From Pectobacterium araliae (GTDB lineage: Bacteria; Pseudomonadota; Gammaproteobacteria; Enterobacterales; Enterobacteriaceae): a stretch of DNA of 64,000 nucleotides. The position numbers were made by a program, and so were the translations under genes. Position 1 is the stretch's first letter; each line of letters begins with the position of its first letter. Of the stretch, positions 9,073 to 17,448 are shown piece by piece. Location of the stretch: positions 1,054,001-1,118,000 of the forward strand of contig NZ_AP028908.1 of NCBI RefSeq assembly GCF_037076465.1. The letters are read 5' to 3'. Under the pieces are notes generated by a model, which was given only the letters and a program-made list of their open reading frames with translations, searched no databases and had not been told where the DNA came from.

Positions 9073-11637
9073 TTAGAGCATTTTCTTTAGCTGATACAAC
9101 CAATCCAGCGCTTGACGTGGCGTGAGTGCATCGGGATCGATAGCCTCCAGCGCTTCAATCGCCGGTGATGGCTCATCATTACTCAGTAATGCCAGCTGCG
9201 CGCCATCGATATGGCTGGATGACGCATTATTCGATAACGTTTCCAGCTCTTTCAGCTTCTGACGAGCACGTTTAATCACTTCTTTTGGTACACCCGCCAG
9301 TGCGGCGACGGCTAAACCGTAACTTTTGCTGGCTGCACCGTCCTGTACGCTGTGCATGAAGGCGATGGTATCGCCGTGCTCGCGGGCATCTAAATGGACA
9401 TTCACCACGCCTTCCATTTTTTCCGGCAGAGTGGTGAGTTCAAAGTAGTGCGTGGCAAACAGCGTCATTGCTTTGATGCGATTCGCCAGATTCTCGGCAC
9501 AGGCCCATGCCAACGACAGGCCGTCATAGGTTGAGGTGCCGCGTCCGATTTCGTCCATCAGTACCAGACTGTTTTCCGTGGCGTTGTGCAGGATATTCGC
9601 CGTTTCCGTCATTTCCACCATGAAGGTGGAACGGCCAGAGGCCAGATCGTCTGCGGCACCTACGCGAGTGAAAATGCGATCGACAGGGCCAATGACCGCT
9701 TGATCCGCTGGCACAAAGCAGCCGATATGCGCCATCAGCACGATGAGTGCGGCCTGACGCATATAGGTACTTTTGCCCCCCATGTTGGGGCCGGTAATGA
9801 TCAGCATACGACGCTGTGGCGATAGCGACAGAGGGTTTGAAATAAACGGTTCACGAAGCACCTGTTCGACGACGGGGTGACGGCCGCCTGCGATTTTGAT
9901 GCCGGGCTTATCACTCAACGTCGGGCAGACGTAATTCAGCGTATCGGCACGTTCAGCCAGATTAGTGAGGGCGTCCAGTTCGGCCAACGCGGCTGCACTT
10001 TGCTGAAGCTCGGCTAAATGAGGCAGCAGCAGATCGAAAAGCTCATCGTAAAGTGCTTTTTCCAGCGCCAGCGCTTTGCCCTTCGAGGTCAGAACTTTGT
10101 CTTCGTACTCTTTCAGCTCGGGAATGATATAGCGTTCGGCATTTTTCAGCGTCTGTCGGCGGACATAGTGGATCGGCACCAGATGGCTTTGACCACGGCT
10201 GACCTGAATGTAATAACCGTGCACACCATTGAAGCCGACTTTCAGCGTATCGAGTCCCAGCTTTTCACGTTCACGAATTTCCAGTCGGTCCAGATAATCG
10301 CTGGCACCGTCAGCCAGCGCGCGCCACTCATCCAGTTCTGCATGGTAGCCCGGTGCGATGACCCCACCGTCACGTACCAACACGGGTGGCGCTTCGACAA
10401 CGGCGCGTTCCAATAAATCACGTAGCTCATCAAATTGCCCGATCAGGCTGACCAGACGACGAACGGAGTCGGTTTCCAGTGGCGCAAGCTGTTCGCGAAT
10501 ATCGGGAAATTGTTGGAAAGCATGGCGCATACGTGCCAGATCGCGTGGACGTGCTGTGCGCAACGCGAGTCTTGCCAGAATACGTTCCAGATCGCCGACC
10601 TGTCGCAGATAGGGTTGCAGGTCTGGTGTGATATCCTGCAACGCGCTGATAGCCTGCTGACGCTGTTTGAGCGCCTCAATATCGCGGCTGGGCATATGAA
10701 TCCAGCGCTTCAGCATTCGGCTGCCCATTGCCGTTACGGTGCAGTCCAGCACGGCAGCCAGCGTATTTTCTACACTACCGGACAGGTTCTGCGTCAGTTC
10801 AAGGTTACGGCGCGTGGCCGCATCCATAATGATGCCATCCTGTTGGCGCTCCATCGTAATACCACGAATATGCGGCAGTGATGTGCGCTGAGTATCTTTC
10901 GCGTATTGCAGTAGGCATCCAGCGGATCGTAGCGCGAGTTTTGCCTGCTCTACGCCAAAACCGGTCAGATCACGAGTGCCAAATTGCAGGTTTAGCTGCT
11001 GACGCGCGGTATCGGGTTCAAATTCCCACAGCGGACGACGGCGAAGCCCATGACGATTTTCGATCAAATCCATGGACTCAAAGGATTCAGGGTAGAGTAA
11101 TTCCGCTGGGTTAGTGCGCTGCAATTCGGCCGCCATGGTTTCGCGATCGGCGGGTTCACTGACGCGAAAGCGTCCTGAGCTGATATCCAGAGTGGCATAA
11201 CCGAACCCCCGACTATCCTGCCAGATCGCTGCCAACAGGTTATCCTGCTTTTCCTGCAACAACGCTTCATCGCTGATGGTTCCCGGCGTAACAATGCGTA
11301 CGACTTTGCGTTCTACCGGACCTTTGCTGGTGGCGGGATCGCCGATCTGTTCGCAGATAGCGACGGATTCACCCATTTGTACCAGTCTGGCAAGGTAGTT
11401 CTCGACGGCATGATGCGGAACGCCGGCCATCGGAATCGGTTCCCCTGCCGAAGCGCCGCGTTTCGTCAGCGAAATATCCAGCAGTTGAGAGGCTCGTTTG
11501 GCATCGTCATAGAACAGCTCGTAAAAATCGCCCATGCGATAAAACAGCAGGATTTCTGGATGTTCAGCCTTTAGCCTAAAGTACTGTTGCATCATCGGCG
11601 TATGGGCAGTGAAGTCCTTCTCTGTGGCTTCATTCAT
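9073..11637 (-). CDS. mutS: DNA mismatch repair protein MutS
   Basis: ATPase that recognises mismatches and small loops and starts methyl-directed repair with MutL and MutH. From the ATG at 11637 the product is 854 residues, matching the family; the 21 extra upstream residues in the open frame are not conserved. Domains in order: mismatch-binding domain with [18 protein letters not shown] (the Phe-x-Glu mismatch wedge), connector, lever and clamp, then the ATPase with Walker [10 protein letters not shown], Walker [17 protein letters not shown] and the C-terminal helix-turn-helix. The gene is intact, but its first 18-19 codons and upstream region are duplicated about 2.8 kb away (14414-14742), bounding an inserted accessory segment. 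Confidence 0.97.
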   Translation of the reverse strand: MNEATEKDFTAHTPMMQQYFRLKAEHPEILLFYRMGDFYELFYDDAKRASQLLDISLTKRGASAGEPIPMAGVPHHAVENYLARLVQMGESVAICEQIGDPATSKGPVERKVVRIVTPGTISDEALLQEKQDNLLAAIWQDSRGFGYATLDISSGRFRVSEPADRETMAAELQRTNPAELLYPESFESMDLIENRHGLRRRPLWEFEPDTARQQLNLQFGTRDLTGFGVEQAKLALRSAGCLLQYAKDTQRTSLPHIRGITMERQQDGIIMDAATRRNLELTQNLSGSVENTLAAVLDCTVTAMGSRMLKRWIHMPSRDIEALKQRQQAISALQDITPDLQPYLRQVGDLERILARLALRTARPRDLARMRHAFQQFPDIREQLAPLETDSVRRLVSLIGQFDELRDLLERAVVEAPPVLVRDGGVIAPGYHAELDEWRALADGASDYLDRLEIREREKLGLDTLKVGFNGVHGYYIQVSRGQSHLVPIHYVRRQTLKNAERYIIPELKEYEDKVLTSKGKALALEKALYDELFDLLLPHLAELQQSAAALAELDALTNLAERADTLNYVCPTLSDKPGIKIAGGRHPVVEQVLREPFISNPLSLSPQRRMLIITGPNMGGKSTYMRQAALIVLMAHIGCFVPADQAVIGPVDRIFTRVGAADDLASGRSTFMVEMTETANILHNATENSLVLMDEIGRGTSTYDGLSLAWACAENLANRIKAMTLFATHYFELTTLPEKMEGVVNVHLDAREHGDTIAFMHSVQDGAASKSYGLAVAALAGVPKEVIKRARQKLKELETLSNNASSSHIDGAQLALLSNDEPSPAIEALEAIDPDALTPRQALDWLYQLKKML

Positions 11638-11910
11638 ATTGATTTTACTCAGTCTTAACGCTTTTGTTCGCTCAGGTGTAGCGCAGAGGTGGATGGTCAA
11701 CCTTACTGATGGTTCGTTACCTGAGCATTGAAATGGGATGCCAGAAGTATACTGGCTGGCAGATGAAAAACATCACCTGCGCGTGCGCTATCTTACCATT
11801 GATAGCTGTTATTTGACGTCAAAGCGACGTTACCAGACTGAGACAAGGATGCGCATCCGATTTTTCCACTATTGCTCAAGTACGCGAGGCGGTTCGCAAG
11901 TTTGCCTGAA
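11582..11910. repeat. 329 bp direct repeat, copy 1 (mutS 5' end plus upstream)
   Basis: This segment reappears at 14414-14742 at a constant offset of 2,832 bp, with only four substitutions noticed by eye (near 11587, and near the CTTACTGATGG, ACTGGCTGG and GCAAGTTT stretches) and no gap. It contains the first codons of mutS, the mutS start region and about 270 bp of upstream DNA. Weaker similarity seems to continue about 80 bp further. The two copies enclose the hcp/small-gene block. Confidence 0.93.
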
Positions 11911-12063
11911 GAGGTATAAGGTCAATAAAACGAAGATGAATACAATCTGGAAGCAATCAATGTTATTGAGCTTATAATGGGTGACATTTTTGCCTAATGC
12001 CGCAGTCAATCATAGGGTAAGATTGCAGTAGTAAAAGAACAACCAATCAAGGGAATGGATTGA

Positions 12064-12439
12064 ATGGATAAAAGAGCACTACTCTTAAAATCAGGGAACT
12101 ACTTCGCCTGAAAAATAATTATGTCTATGTCAAATGCGATGGTTTTAAATTTAATACCCCAGCGAAGAAAGCTGAATCCTTTACAGACTATGTTTTTATC
12201 GTTACTCGTTTATGCTGGAAAGCAATGTATCTTCCTGTCTTCATGAGTCTATTTTTTTTTCTATTTATGATTTTTATAAAAATGGGAATGTGGTTGCAAG
12301 TATAACAGTATTTTTTATTCTTTTTTCTATAATTTCTTTTTTCGTATTAAAGGTTGAGAGTAATTATTATAATGTACGCATGATCACGATTGTAAGGATA
12401 ATTAAATTTAGATTGATGTTGTTTGTATTTTCATTATAG
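12064..12439 (+). pseudogene. Degraded gene for a small membrane protein
   Basis: No single frame covers this stretch, but three overlapping frames look like parts of one protein. An ATG at 12064 with AAGGGA upstream begins MDKRALLLK; a one-base shift at the A4 run near 12090 continues as IRELLRLKNNYVYVKCDGFK followed by a hydrophobic stretch; a second shift at the T9 run at 12252-12260 leads to FSIYDFYKNGNVVASITVFF and another hydrophobic segment, ending at 12439. The alternative is a stand-alone 75-residue protein starting at the ATG at 12212, but that start has no visible ribosome-binding site. The final segment vaguely recalls a PqiA-type membrane domain; this is a weak impression only. 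Base composition is strongly AT-rich, unlike the flanking core genes. Confidence 0.4.
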
Positions 12440-12453
12440 ATAATGAATGGTTT

Positions 12454-12681
12454 TTATGTAATTTTCTTGACTATTAATTTAGTTGTTAACCATGAGAAAA
12501 ACAGTGCTATCAATACAAGAAAGATAATTAATGAATCTAAAGATGAGTCTATTATGTGAAATGGGTTGGTTAATTTTGCAACAAATAAGTAAGTTTTTTC
12601 AGGTAAGTAATTAAATACCATTTCGAATAAAAAAATTATGTATAGAATGCTAATTATTATAAATAAAATTATTTTTTTCAC
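12454..12681 (-). CDS. Small two-helix membrane protein, unknown
   Basis: A 75-residue protein starting at a GTG (12681) preceded by AGAAGGGG four bases upstream. Residues 2-24 (KKIILFIIISILYIIFLF, in part) and about 50-68 (LIIFLVLIALFFSWL) are hydrophobic enough to span the inner membrane, leaving a loop that contains KTYLFVAKLTNPFHIIDS. I do not recognise the family. It runs convergent to the degraded gene on its left and divergent from the small-gene cluster on its right, and has the same orientation as the broken hcp gene at 13661-14138. A small membrane protein in an hcp-linked island could be an immunity protein against a membrane- or envelope-acting effector, but nothing in the sequence proves this. 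Confidence 0.55.
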   Translation of the reverse strand: MKKIILFIIISILYIIFLFEMVFNYLPEKTYLFVAKLTNPFHIIDSSLDSLIIFLVLIALFFSWLTTKLIVKKIT

Positions 12682-12764
12682 GTTACCCCTTCTTCTTATT
12701 TCTATCCATGTGATGTATCATTTTAAGCAAAAGGATTTTAAAGTCAAATTTTATGAGGTGTAGG

Positions 12765-13275
12765 ATGAACATTGCTTATCTGAAACAAAAAATGCAGGCA
12801 GACCGAATTATTGCTCTAAAAATCGAGAATGCGCTTGTGGAAATTAATCAGGATCTCAGGGAAACTGCGGACACTTTATATTCTGGCGTAGAAAGAGCAA
12901 GCTGGTATGGCTCTTGTCTTTTCGATGATTATAAAGATGTTTGTAAGCAGTTAATGACAGAAGATTACAGGATGCTTATTGCTGTTAAGCAAGTGTATCT
13001 AAGAGATGATGTTGTTCTTGATATGGTTGAGCTTTTTTTTAAAAAAAACTAAGAAGAATAAGTGAGGAAAAACAAAATAGTATTTTACAGGAAGTCGAAA
13101 AAAAATCTGCCGAATACGCCTCGGTTAAATTCAGTAAATTGTCCCTTGCCTATGTTCTGGCAAAAATAGTAAGAATGTCGAAAGATTTTAATGATTCCCA
13201 TACCAAAATTATTAATAAAAGTAGTCTGGCTGTTGTGCAGGTGGGAAGTTTTATGGAAAAATACAAAAAGCAGTA
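12765..13275 (+). CDS. Unknown protein in two frames joined at a slippery A AAA AAC site
   Basis: The first part starts at the ATG at 12765 (GTAGG and GAGGTG upstream) and gives 95 residues, MNIAYLKQKMQADRI to MVELFFKKN, ending at the TAA at 13050-13052. Directly after, in the -1 frame, about 74 further residues run without a start codon near their beginning: RRISEEKQNSILQEVEKKSA to GSFMEKYKKQ, ending at 13275. The junction is T8A8C, where zero-frame codons AAA AAC TAA fit the heptamer A AAA AAC. A -1 slip would give a continuous helical protein of about 170 residues with charged, coiled-coil-like character. Either programmed frameshifting or a one-base indel in a homopolymer explains this. 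The second part's TAA overlaps the next start (TAATG). I recognise no family. Confidence 0.55.
13043..13049 (+). promoter_or_regulatory. Candidate -1 ribosomal slippery heptamer A AAA AAC
   Basis: The heptamer lies in the correct phase (zero-frame codons AAA at 13044 and AAC at 13047) immediately before a TAA stop. After a -1 slip the reading continues into an open frame to 13275. It is followed by an A/G-rich stretch; I see no clear downstream stem-loop or upstream Shine-Dalgarno stimulator. Confidence 0.35.
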
Positions 13276-13458
13276 ATGGCAGCAAGGCGATTAAAAAACA
13301 TAGAGCCAGAATATTATTGGGAATTATATAATGAAAAAATAGAGTTATTATATTTTTTAATTGATCCTGAAATGTCAAAGATAATATATATGACCAATTC
13401 AGGTTCTTATAATGAAGAAGATGTTGTTTATTTATTAAATCAGGTTTTAAGAAAATGA
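13276..13458 (+). CDS. Small unknown protein
   Basis: A 60-residue protein, MAARRLKNIEPEYYWELYNE to VVYLLNQVLRK, acidic overall with many aromatic residues and no membrane segment. Its ATG overlaps the TAA of the preceding frame (TAATG), and its TGA overlaps the ATG of the next gene (ATGA), so the three frames form a tightly coupled unit. No close family comes to mind. The linked arrangement with a membrane protein downstream and an hcp gene nearby is the kind seen for effector, chaperone or immunity sets, but no residue pattern shows a specific activity. Confidence 0.6.
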   Translation: MAARRLKNIEPEYYWELYNEKIELLYFLIDPEMSKIIYMTNSGSYNEEDVVYLLNQVLRK

Positions 13459-13631
13459 AATGGATTATTGAATGGCTTGGCCAGTCTTTTTTTTATCTTG
13501 TACCTATTGCTGCCATCGTTCTGGGTGGCATTTTTTTTGTTAGTTTTTTCCCAAACTATGGTTTCTACCTTACCGTTGTATGGGTATTCATTGTGATTTT
13601 TTTATATGTGAAATATTCTAAATGGTATTGA
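13455..13631 (+). CDS. Small two-helix membrane protein (58 aa), unknown
   Basis: The ATG at 13455 overlaps the stop of the previous gene by four bases (ATGA). The 58-residue product starts MKWIIEWLGQSFFYLVPIAA and has two hydrophobic segments, about residues 12-32 and 38-52, separated by a short PNYG turn, ending YVKYSKWY at the TGA at 13629-13631. Such hairpin membrane proteins commonly act as small subunits, toxins or immunity factors; the sequence gives no further clue. It is the last gene of the small cluster, about 30 bp from the end of the converging hcp pseudogene. Confidence 0.6.
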   Translation: MKWIIEWLGQSFFYLVPIAAIVLGGIFFVSFFPNYGFYLTVVWVFIVIFLYVKYSKWY

Positions 13632-13660
13632 TAGTATTTAGAATATTTCACGGTTAACTG

Positions 13661-14138
13661 TTAATATTTTACTGCTTCCCATAAAATGTATGAACTGGTT
13701 CTTGCTACCACATGTTCCCACTCTATAGATGCGAATTTGAAAGAGACACTTTCGTGAGGTTGAACCTCATTATGTGTTAATGAATTTGGATAATGAAATT
13801 GTATACCTGTGATAACCGCATCTCTCAGCACCATTTTAAAATAGAGTTCGTTACTACCGGATTGTGACGTTCTGTAAAAAGGAATTCACAGGTTAATTTT
13901 TCGTTATCGCTTAATGCCTGTCAATAAGTGGAGTAGATTTATCTATTGGCTTTCTTATTTCAACTGGATACAATGAAACATTATCTTGTCTTGTTATCTG
14001 GTTCATTAATTCATAAACAAAAATTTCGTCTTCATGGGAAACCTGATATTTATTACCAATCGAGTCTGCACTTGAACAACCTGCAGAGATCAGACCTTGT
14101 TTGATGCCGGTGAGTTTCAGATAGATTAAATTTGCCAT
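13661..14138 (-). pseudogene. hcp: Type VI secretion Hcp protein, two frameshifts
   Basis: Hcp forms the hexameric inner tube of the type VI secretion system and can carry effectors. The first 70 residues (MANLIYLKLTGIKQGLISAG, then IGNKYQVSHEDEIFVYELMN and PVEIRKPIDKSTPL) are a clear Hcp family N-terminus, with AAGGAG seven bases before the ATG at 14138. The frame then breaks near 13917; a shifted frame gives LSDNEKLTCEFLF, a second break at the T5 run near 13879 follows, and a third frame reads YRTSQSGSNELYFKM, ITGIQFHYPNSLTHNEVQPH and ASIEWEHVVARTSSYILWEA before a TAA at 13661. Restoring one base at each break gives about 159 residues, the normal Hcp length. So the gene is almost complete but carries two single-base deletions. 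No other type VI core gene is in the window. Confidence 0.85.
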
Positions 14139-14413
14139 TATTTACTCCTTAATGTTGTCCATAATCGCACCATAAATCCTTTTTCCTTATGGGAGAGGTA
14201 ATTTCTGCATTTTTTAGTCAATGAGTCAATAGCGGTTATCGTGCAATGTGTATGATTTCAAATGGTTATTCGGATTATAATTATCGTAAAAATTATTGAT
14301 ATTTTATTTATTTTAGTGGTAGGGAAAGTCGAAAATGTATTCCATTGGTATACTAAAAACCAGTCATTAAAAATTTATCCTATATTTATCAATGAGTAAT
14401 ATATAAAAATCAA
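14139..14413. other. AT-rich non-coding stretch upstream of hcp
   Basis: About 275 bp between the hcp start and the second mutS-derived repeat. It is very AT-rich, holds no convincing frame, and presumably contains the hcp promoter; I do not see a clear consensus element in it. Confidence 0.5.
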
Positions 14414-14742
14414 TACTGCTGCATCATCGGCGTATGGGCAGTGAAGTCCTTCTCTGTGGCTTCATTCATATTGATTTTACTCAGTCTTAACGCTTTTGTT
14501 CGCTCAGGTGTAGCGCAGAGGTGGATGGTCAACCTTATTGATGGTTCGTTACCTGAGCATTGAAATGGGATGCCAGAAGTATACTGACTGGCAGATGAAA
14601 AACATCACCTGCGCGTGCGCTATCTTACCATTGATAGCTGTTATTTGACGTCAAAGCGACGTTACCAGACTGAGACAAGGATGCGCATCCGATTTTTCCA
14701 CTATTGCTCAAGTACGCGAGGCGGTTCGCAAATTTGCCTGAA
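14414..14742. repeat. 329 bp direct repeat, copy 2 (truncated mutS 5' end)
   Basis: This copy carries the first 18-19 codons of mutS, reading leftwards, the start region and the mutS upstream DNA, but the gene is cut off at 14414 next to AT-rich island DNA. It is about 99% identical to 11582-11910 by eye. The open frame at 14615-14836 inside it is an accident of the repeat, since its counterpart in copy 1 begins the same way and diverges. Confidence 0.93.
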
Positions 14743-14844
14743 GGGTTATGTCAATAAAGCGAAGGTTGGATGTAATCGGGGATCAATCGATGCTGTTGAG
14801 CTGATCGATAGCATATATTCTTTTTTGATGGGTTGAAATAAAAT

Positions 14845-14877
14845 GAAAAACTATCCCCCTTAGGTGTGAAGAGGGAT
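14845..14877 (-). terminator. Terminator of the dioxygenase operon
   Basis: Read on the minus strand, ATCCCTCTT (14869-14877) pairs with AAGGGGGAT (14853-14861, one G-T pair) and is followed by AGTTTTT. It lies 17 bp after the stop of the LysE-type gene. Confidence 0.65.
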
Positions 14878-14893
14878 GTATTTCCTATTTCGA

Positions 14894-15481
14894 TTAAATC
14901 CATAAAAATACAATTGCAATTAATAGTAAAATACCAAATATTTTATCTTGGTTTTTATTTAAAAAGCTCCCACTGTTTTTTATGATAATTTCACTTGAGT
15001 AACTCCATAGAAGATGAGATAACATATTACACAACGTTATGATTATAGCTAACATTATACCATAACGATAATCTTCCGCTTGCTTGGAAAAAAGTGAGTA
15101 TATCGTTATGATTATAGCAATGTTTTTAGGATTGATTGCTTGTGCAAAAACACCATGAACGAAACCACTTTTGATATTTTCTTTCTTTTTTACTGAGCTA
15201 TCTGCTCTGATCATGCTTATTGCTAAGTAGAGCATATAAATACTACCAAGAATTTTTGCGAGCAAAGATAAACTCTCAAATTTACTTAACATTTCCTCTG
15301 CGCCGATTGCAATGATAAGCGAGTAAACGAAGGGTAATACCTGAAGCCCAGCAATGAACTTTAGCGTTTTCTTAAAACCTTGAACAGAGGCAATACTCAG
15401 GCAAAGGATATTTGTTGGGCCTGGAGATAAAGCTAAAGGCAAATTAACGAGTAAAGCACTGATTATGAATTTTATATCCAT
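14894..15481 (-). CDS. LysE/RhtB-family amino-acid exporter
   Basis: A 195-residue inner-membrane protein with about six hydrophobic segments. The N-terminal stretch NLPLALSPGPTNILCLSIAS contains the PGPT motif typical of the LysE/RhtB translocator family, whose members export amino acids and related compounds by proton exchange. It is the last gene of a three-gene minus-strand operon; its ATG overlaps the stop of the dehydrogenase gene by one base (TAATG). The context suggests that it exports a hydroxylated or oxidised amino acid made by the two upstream enzymes. The substrate is an inference. The gene is AT-rich compared with mutS and fec on either side, which suggests acquisition by transfer. 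Confidence 0.85.
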   Translation of the reverse strand: MDIKFIISALLVNLPLALSPGPTNILCLSIASVQGFKKTLKFIAGLQVLPFVYSLIIAIGAEEMLSKFESLSLLAKILGSIYMLYLAISMIRADSSVKKKENIKSGFVHGVFAQAINPKNIAIIITIYSLFSKQAEDYRYGIMLAIIITLCNMLSHLLWSYSSEIIIKNSGSFLNKNQDKIFGILLLIAIVFLWI

Positions 15482-16185
15482 TATATGTCCTTAAATGCGG
15501 TCCATCCACCATCAACGAAAAGTGTACTTCCAGTTATAAATGATGCTTTGTTTGATAATAAAAACTTAATGGCTTCAGAAACCTCGCCAACTTCCCCTGT
15601 TCTTTTCATTATATGATTGTTGTTCACTTTCTCCATTAATTTATGATCTTGGTAATAATCATTGGTCAATGGTGTTTTAATAACACCAGGAGCGACTGAG
15701 TTAACCCTTATTTCTGAAGGTGAAAGCTCAATAGCTAAACATTTAGTTAAACCAATTAAGGCATGTTTGCTTGCTACATAAGCACTTCTGTTTGGCTCAC
15801 CTAATACACCAGATACCGATGAGATATTTACAATGCTACTTTTTTTATTCAAGTTATACCGACATGTTTTTGCTGCTAAAAAAAAGGAATCCACATTGAT
15901 ACTGAACACTTTTTTCCATTCAGTATAGGATAATTCATCCAGAGAGCATATTTCCCTGACCCCTGCACAATAGACTAATCCATCAAAGATATGGTCGCTT
16001 ATCTTTCTCTTAATCAGGGAGGGTATTGCTTCTGGATTACCTAGGTCAAGTTCGAAAAAATCAACTTTATCATTAGATGGTTTAATCCTATCAAAAACTA
16101 AAACAGAGAATCCTTCTATTAGTAGATCTTCGGCGACTTTTTCACCAATTCCGCTACTGCCGCCAAACACAATGAATTTCTTCAT
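15481..16185 (-). CDS. Short-chain dehydrogenase/reductase
   Basis: A 234-residue classical SDR enzyme. The dinucleotide-binding motif GGSSGIGEKVA is at residues 9-19, an NAG-type motif is represented by YCAGVRE, the catalytic Ser is in NISSVSGV, and the YxxxK pair is in SAYVASKHALIG; the C-terminal ITGSTLFVDGGW is the usual SDR end. It starts inside the end of the dioxygenase gene (ATGA overlap of four bases) and runs directly into the exporter, so the three are surely co-translated. By analogy with the Bacillus isoleucine dioxygenase operon, where an SDR oxidises 4-hydroxyisoleucine to the keto amino acid, this one may oxidise the hydroxyl made by the upstream enzyme. That role is inferred from context. 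Confidence 0.87.
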   Translation of the reverse strand: MKKFIVFGGSSGIGEKVAEDLLIEGFSVLVFDRIKPSNDKVDFFELDLGNPEAIPSLIKRKISDHIFDGLVYCAGVREICSLDELSYTEWKKVFSINVDSFFLAAKTCRYNLNKKSSIVNISSVSGVLGEPNRSAYVASKHALIGLTKCLAIELSPSEIRVNSVAPGVIKTPLTNDYYQDHKLMEKVNNNHIMKRTGEVGEVSEAIKFLLSNKASFITGSTLFVDGGWTAFKDI

Positions 16186-16850
16186 TTTTTTTGCACCTTA
16201 CTTTCTAAGGTAACCAATAAAATATCTCGGTAAGACGTGCTGTTTTGTTGAGTACATCCTAATGGTGTGACAGCATGGAAAAATTCTTTTGTCAGTACAA
16301 TAGTGTCCATAAATGTAGATAAACTCTTTACTATATTAATAGATTTTCCATCCTTTGATATAATGGAGTCTCCACCAACAGCGTTATCTGATTTAGATAG
16401 AAAGTGTAAAAAAACTAAATCTTCATCATCTTTATGTAACCATAACGGTGAGCTGTATGATGGGTGTTTTTCAGTTGCGACATATCTGATGGGATGCACA
16501 CCTATATCAAACTGGTTCAATTTTGTTTTGTTTATAATGTAGTCTACATCAGTTAATAATGTTTTTTTAAATAGCTCATTATTAGTTATTTCATCGGGGA
16601 TATCGATGAAGTCTCTGTTTTTTCCCCCATCCACATTATTAGAGTCATAAGTTTGAAAATATGTTGAGTTATTACTTTTGACTAACCCTTTTTTTGCTGT
16701 GAATGTATATCTTCTATATGCTCTTTTTCTTATTTTTTCATTTGCGTAGGGGTCAAATTCCAATTTGTCATACATTTCTCTAAATGTTTGTTCTTGAAGT
16801 GTTTTAGATGAGAATTGTGCGCCTTCAATGAAAATATTATCCAGTAACAT
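16182..16850 (-). CDS. 2-oxoglutarate/Fe(II) dioxygenase, isoleucine-dioxygenase-like
   Basis: A 222-residue protein of the 2OG-Fe dioxygenase family that contains free amino-acid hydroxylases such as L-isoleucine dioxygenase. The metal triad is visible: His139 and Asp141 in LWLHKDDEDLVFLHFL and His192 in EFFHAVTPLG, with Arg208 in STSYRDILLVTLE placed to bind 2-oxoglutarate. The NAVGGDSIIS segment after the HxD pair is a hallmark of this family. It heads the operon with an SDR enzyme and a LysE exporter, the same functional set as known hydroxyisoleucine operons. The ATG at 16850 is preceded by AGGGA. The amino-acid substrate cannot be read from the sequence: isoleucine, leucine or another aliphatic residue are the likely candidates. 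Confidence 0.8.
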   Translation of the reverse strand: MLLDNIFIEGAQFSSKTLQEQTFREMYDKLEFDPYANEKIRKRAYRRYTFTAKKGLVKSNNSTYFQTYDSNNVDGGKNRDFIDIPDEITNNELFKKTLLTDVDYIINKTKLNQFDIGVHPIRYVATEKHPSYSSPLWLHKDDEDLVFLHFLSKSDNAVGGDSIISKDGKSINIVKSLSTFMDTIVLTKEFFHAVTPLGCTQQNSTSYRDILLVTLESKVQKK

Positions 16851-17448
16851 AGAATGTCCCTATTATTTTTACCTGTTTAGTATTTTATATCCGTTATACT
16901 TAACGTTGCCTGTGCGTTGGCGGCGTTAGTAACTCGATTCATCCCATCCATAAGCCTCGCCCCGTTGGGGCGGCTGCAAGCAGCGTTCAAATCTGCTCCC
17001 AGCAGATTTTTCACCCAAATAACTTATATGAGTAAACGCACTGGGACTCTTTCTTTTGCCATCTTCCTGAAACTCGAATTATTTAGAGTATAAATTATTT
17101 AATGTAAGAGGTAATTGACTGAGAAACAAAGTTAAATGTTTTCTTGTTATATGTAAAGTATTTGTTGTTTTTTTTATTGTAATTATTCTGATGAACATCA
17201 TAAATACATTGCTAATCCATTTATTGCGTGAAGCTGTAACGATATGGTGTTATTTACTAGCAAGTGAAATATTACCATGGTTATTATTTATGGAAGGGGA
17301 TTAATATTCTGGTGACATTTTTTGCACTGCCTTTGGGGCCAATTTTCCGTATTCCTTCATCACTTTAGGTAACACCTTACCAAAGGCTGTTGTAAGTATC
17401 CTTGTGAGACGAAACGTTTACTTTTAGAGACTTCCAGCGGAGAACGCT
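16851..17448. other. Non-coding gap upstream of the dioxygenase operon
   Basis: About 600 bp without a gene I can support. The left part should hold the promoter of the minus-strand operon. It contains two nearby palindromes (listed separately) and AT-rich DNA; the last 120 bp before 17449 may be decayed transposase or flanking sequence, which I cannot resolve by eye. Confidence 0.5.
16954..17011. repeat. Double-hairpin element
   Basis: Two adjacent inverted repeats: GCCCC-GTT-GGGGC (16959-16971) and the perfect 9-bp stem AAATCTGCT-CCC-AGCAGATTT (16989-17009), the latter followed by extra T. It looks like part of a dispersed enterobacterial repeat, or a plus-strand terminator with no gene to serve. 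No second copy was seen in this window. Confidence 0.5.

Noticed and set aside
11738..11977. 79-codon frame upstream of mutS, and its 73-codon counterpart at 14615-14836
   Set aside because: Both lie in the duplicated mutS upstream DNA, have no protein-like features, and diverge as soon as the duplication ends.
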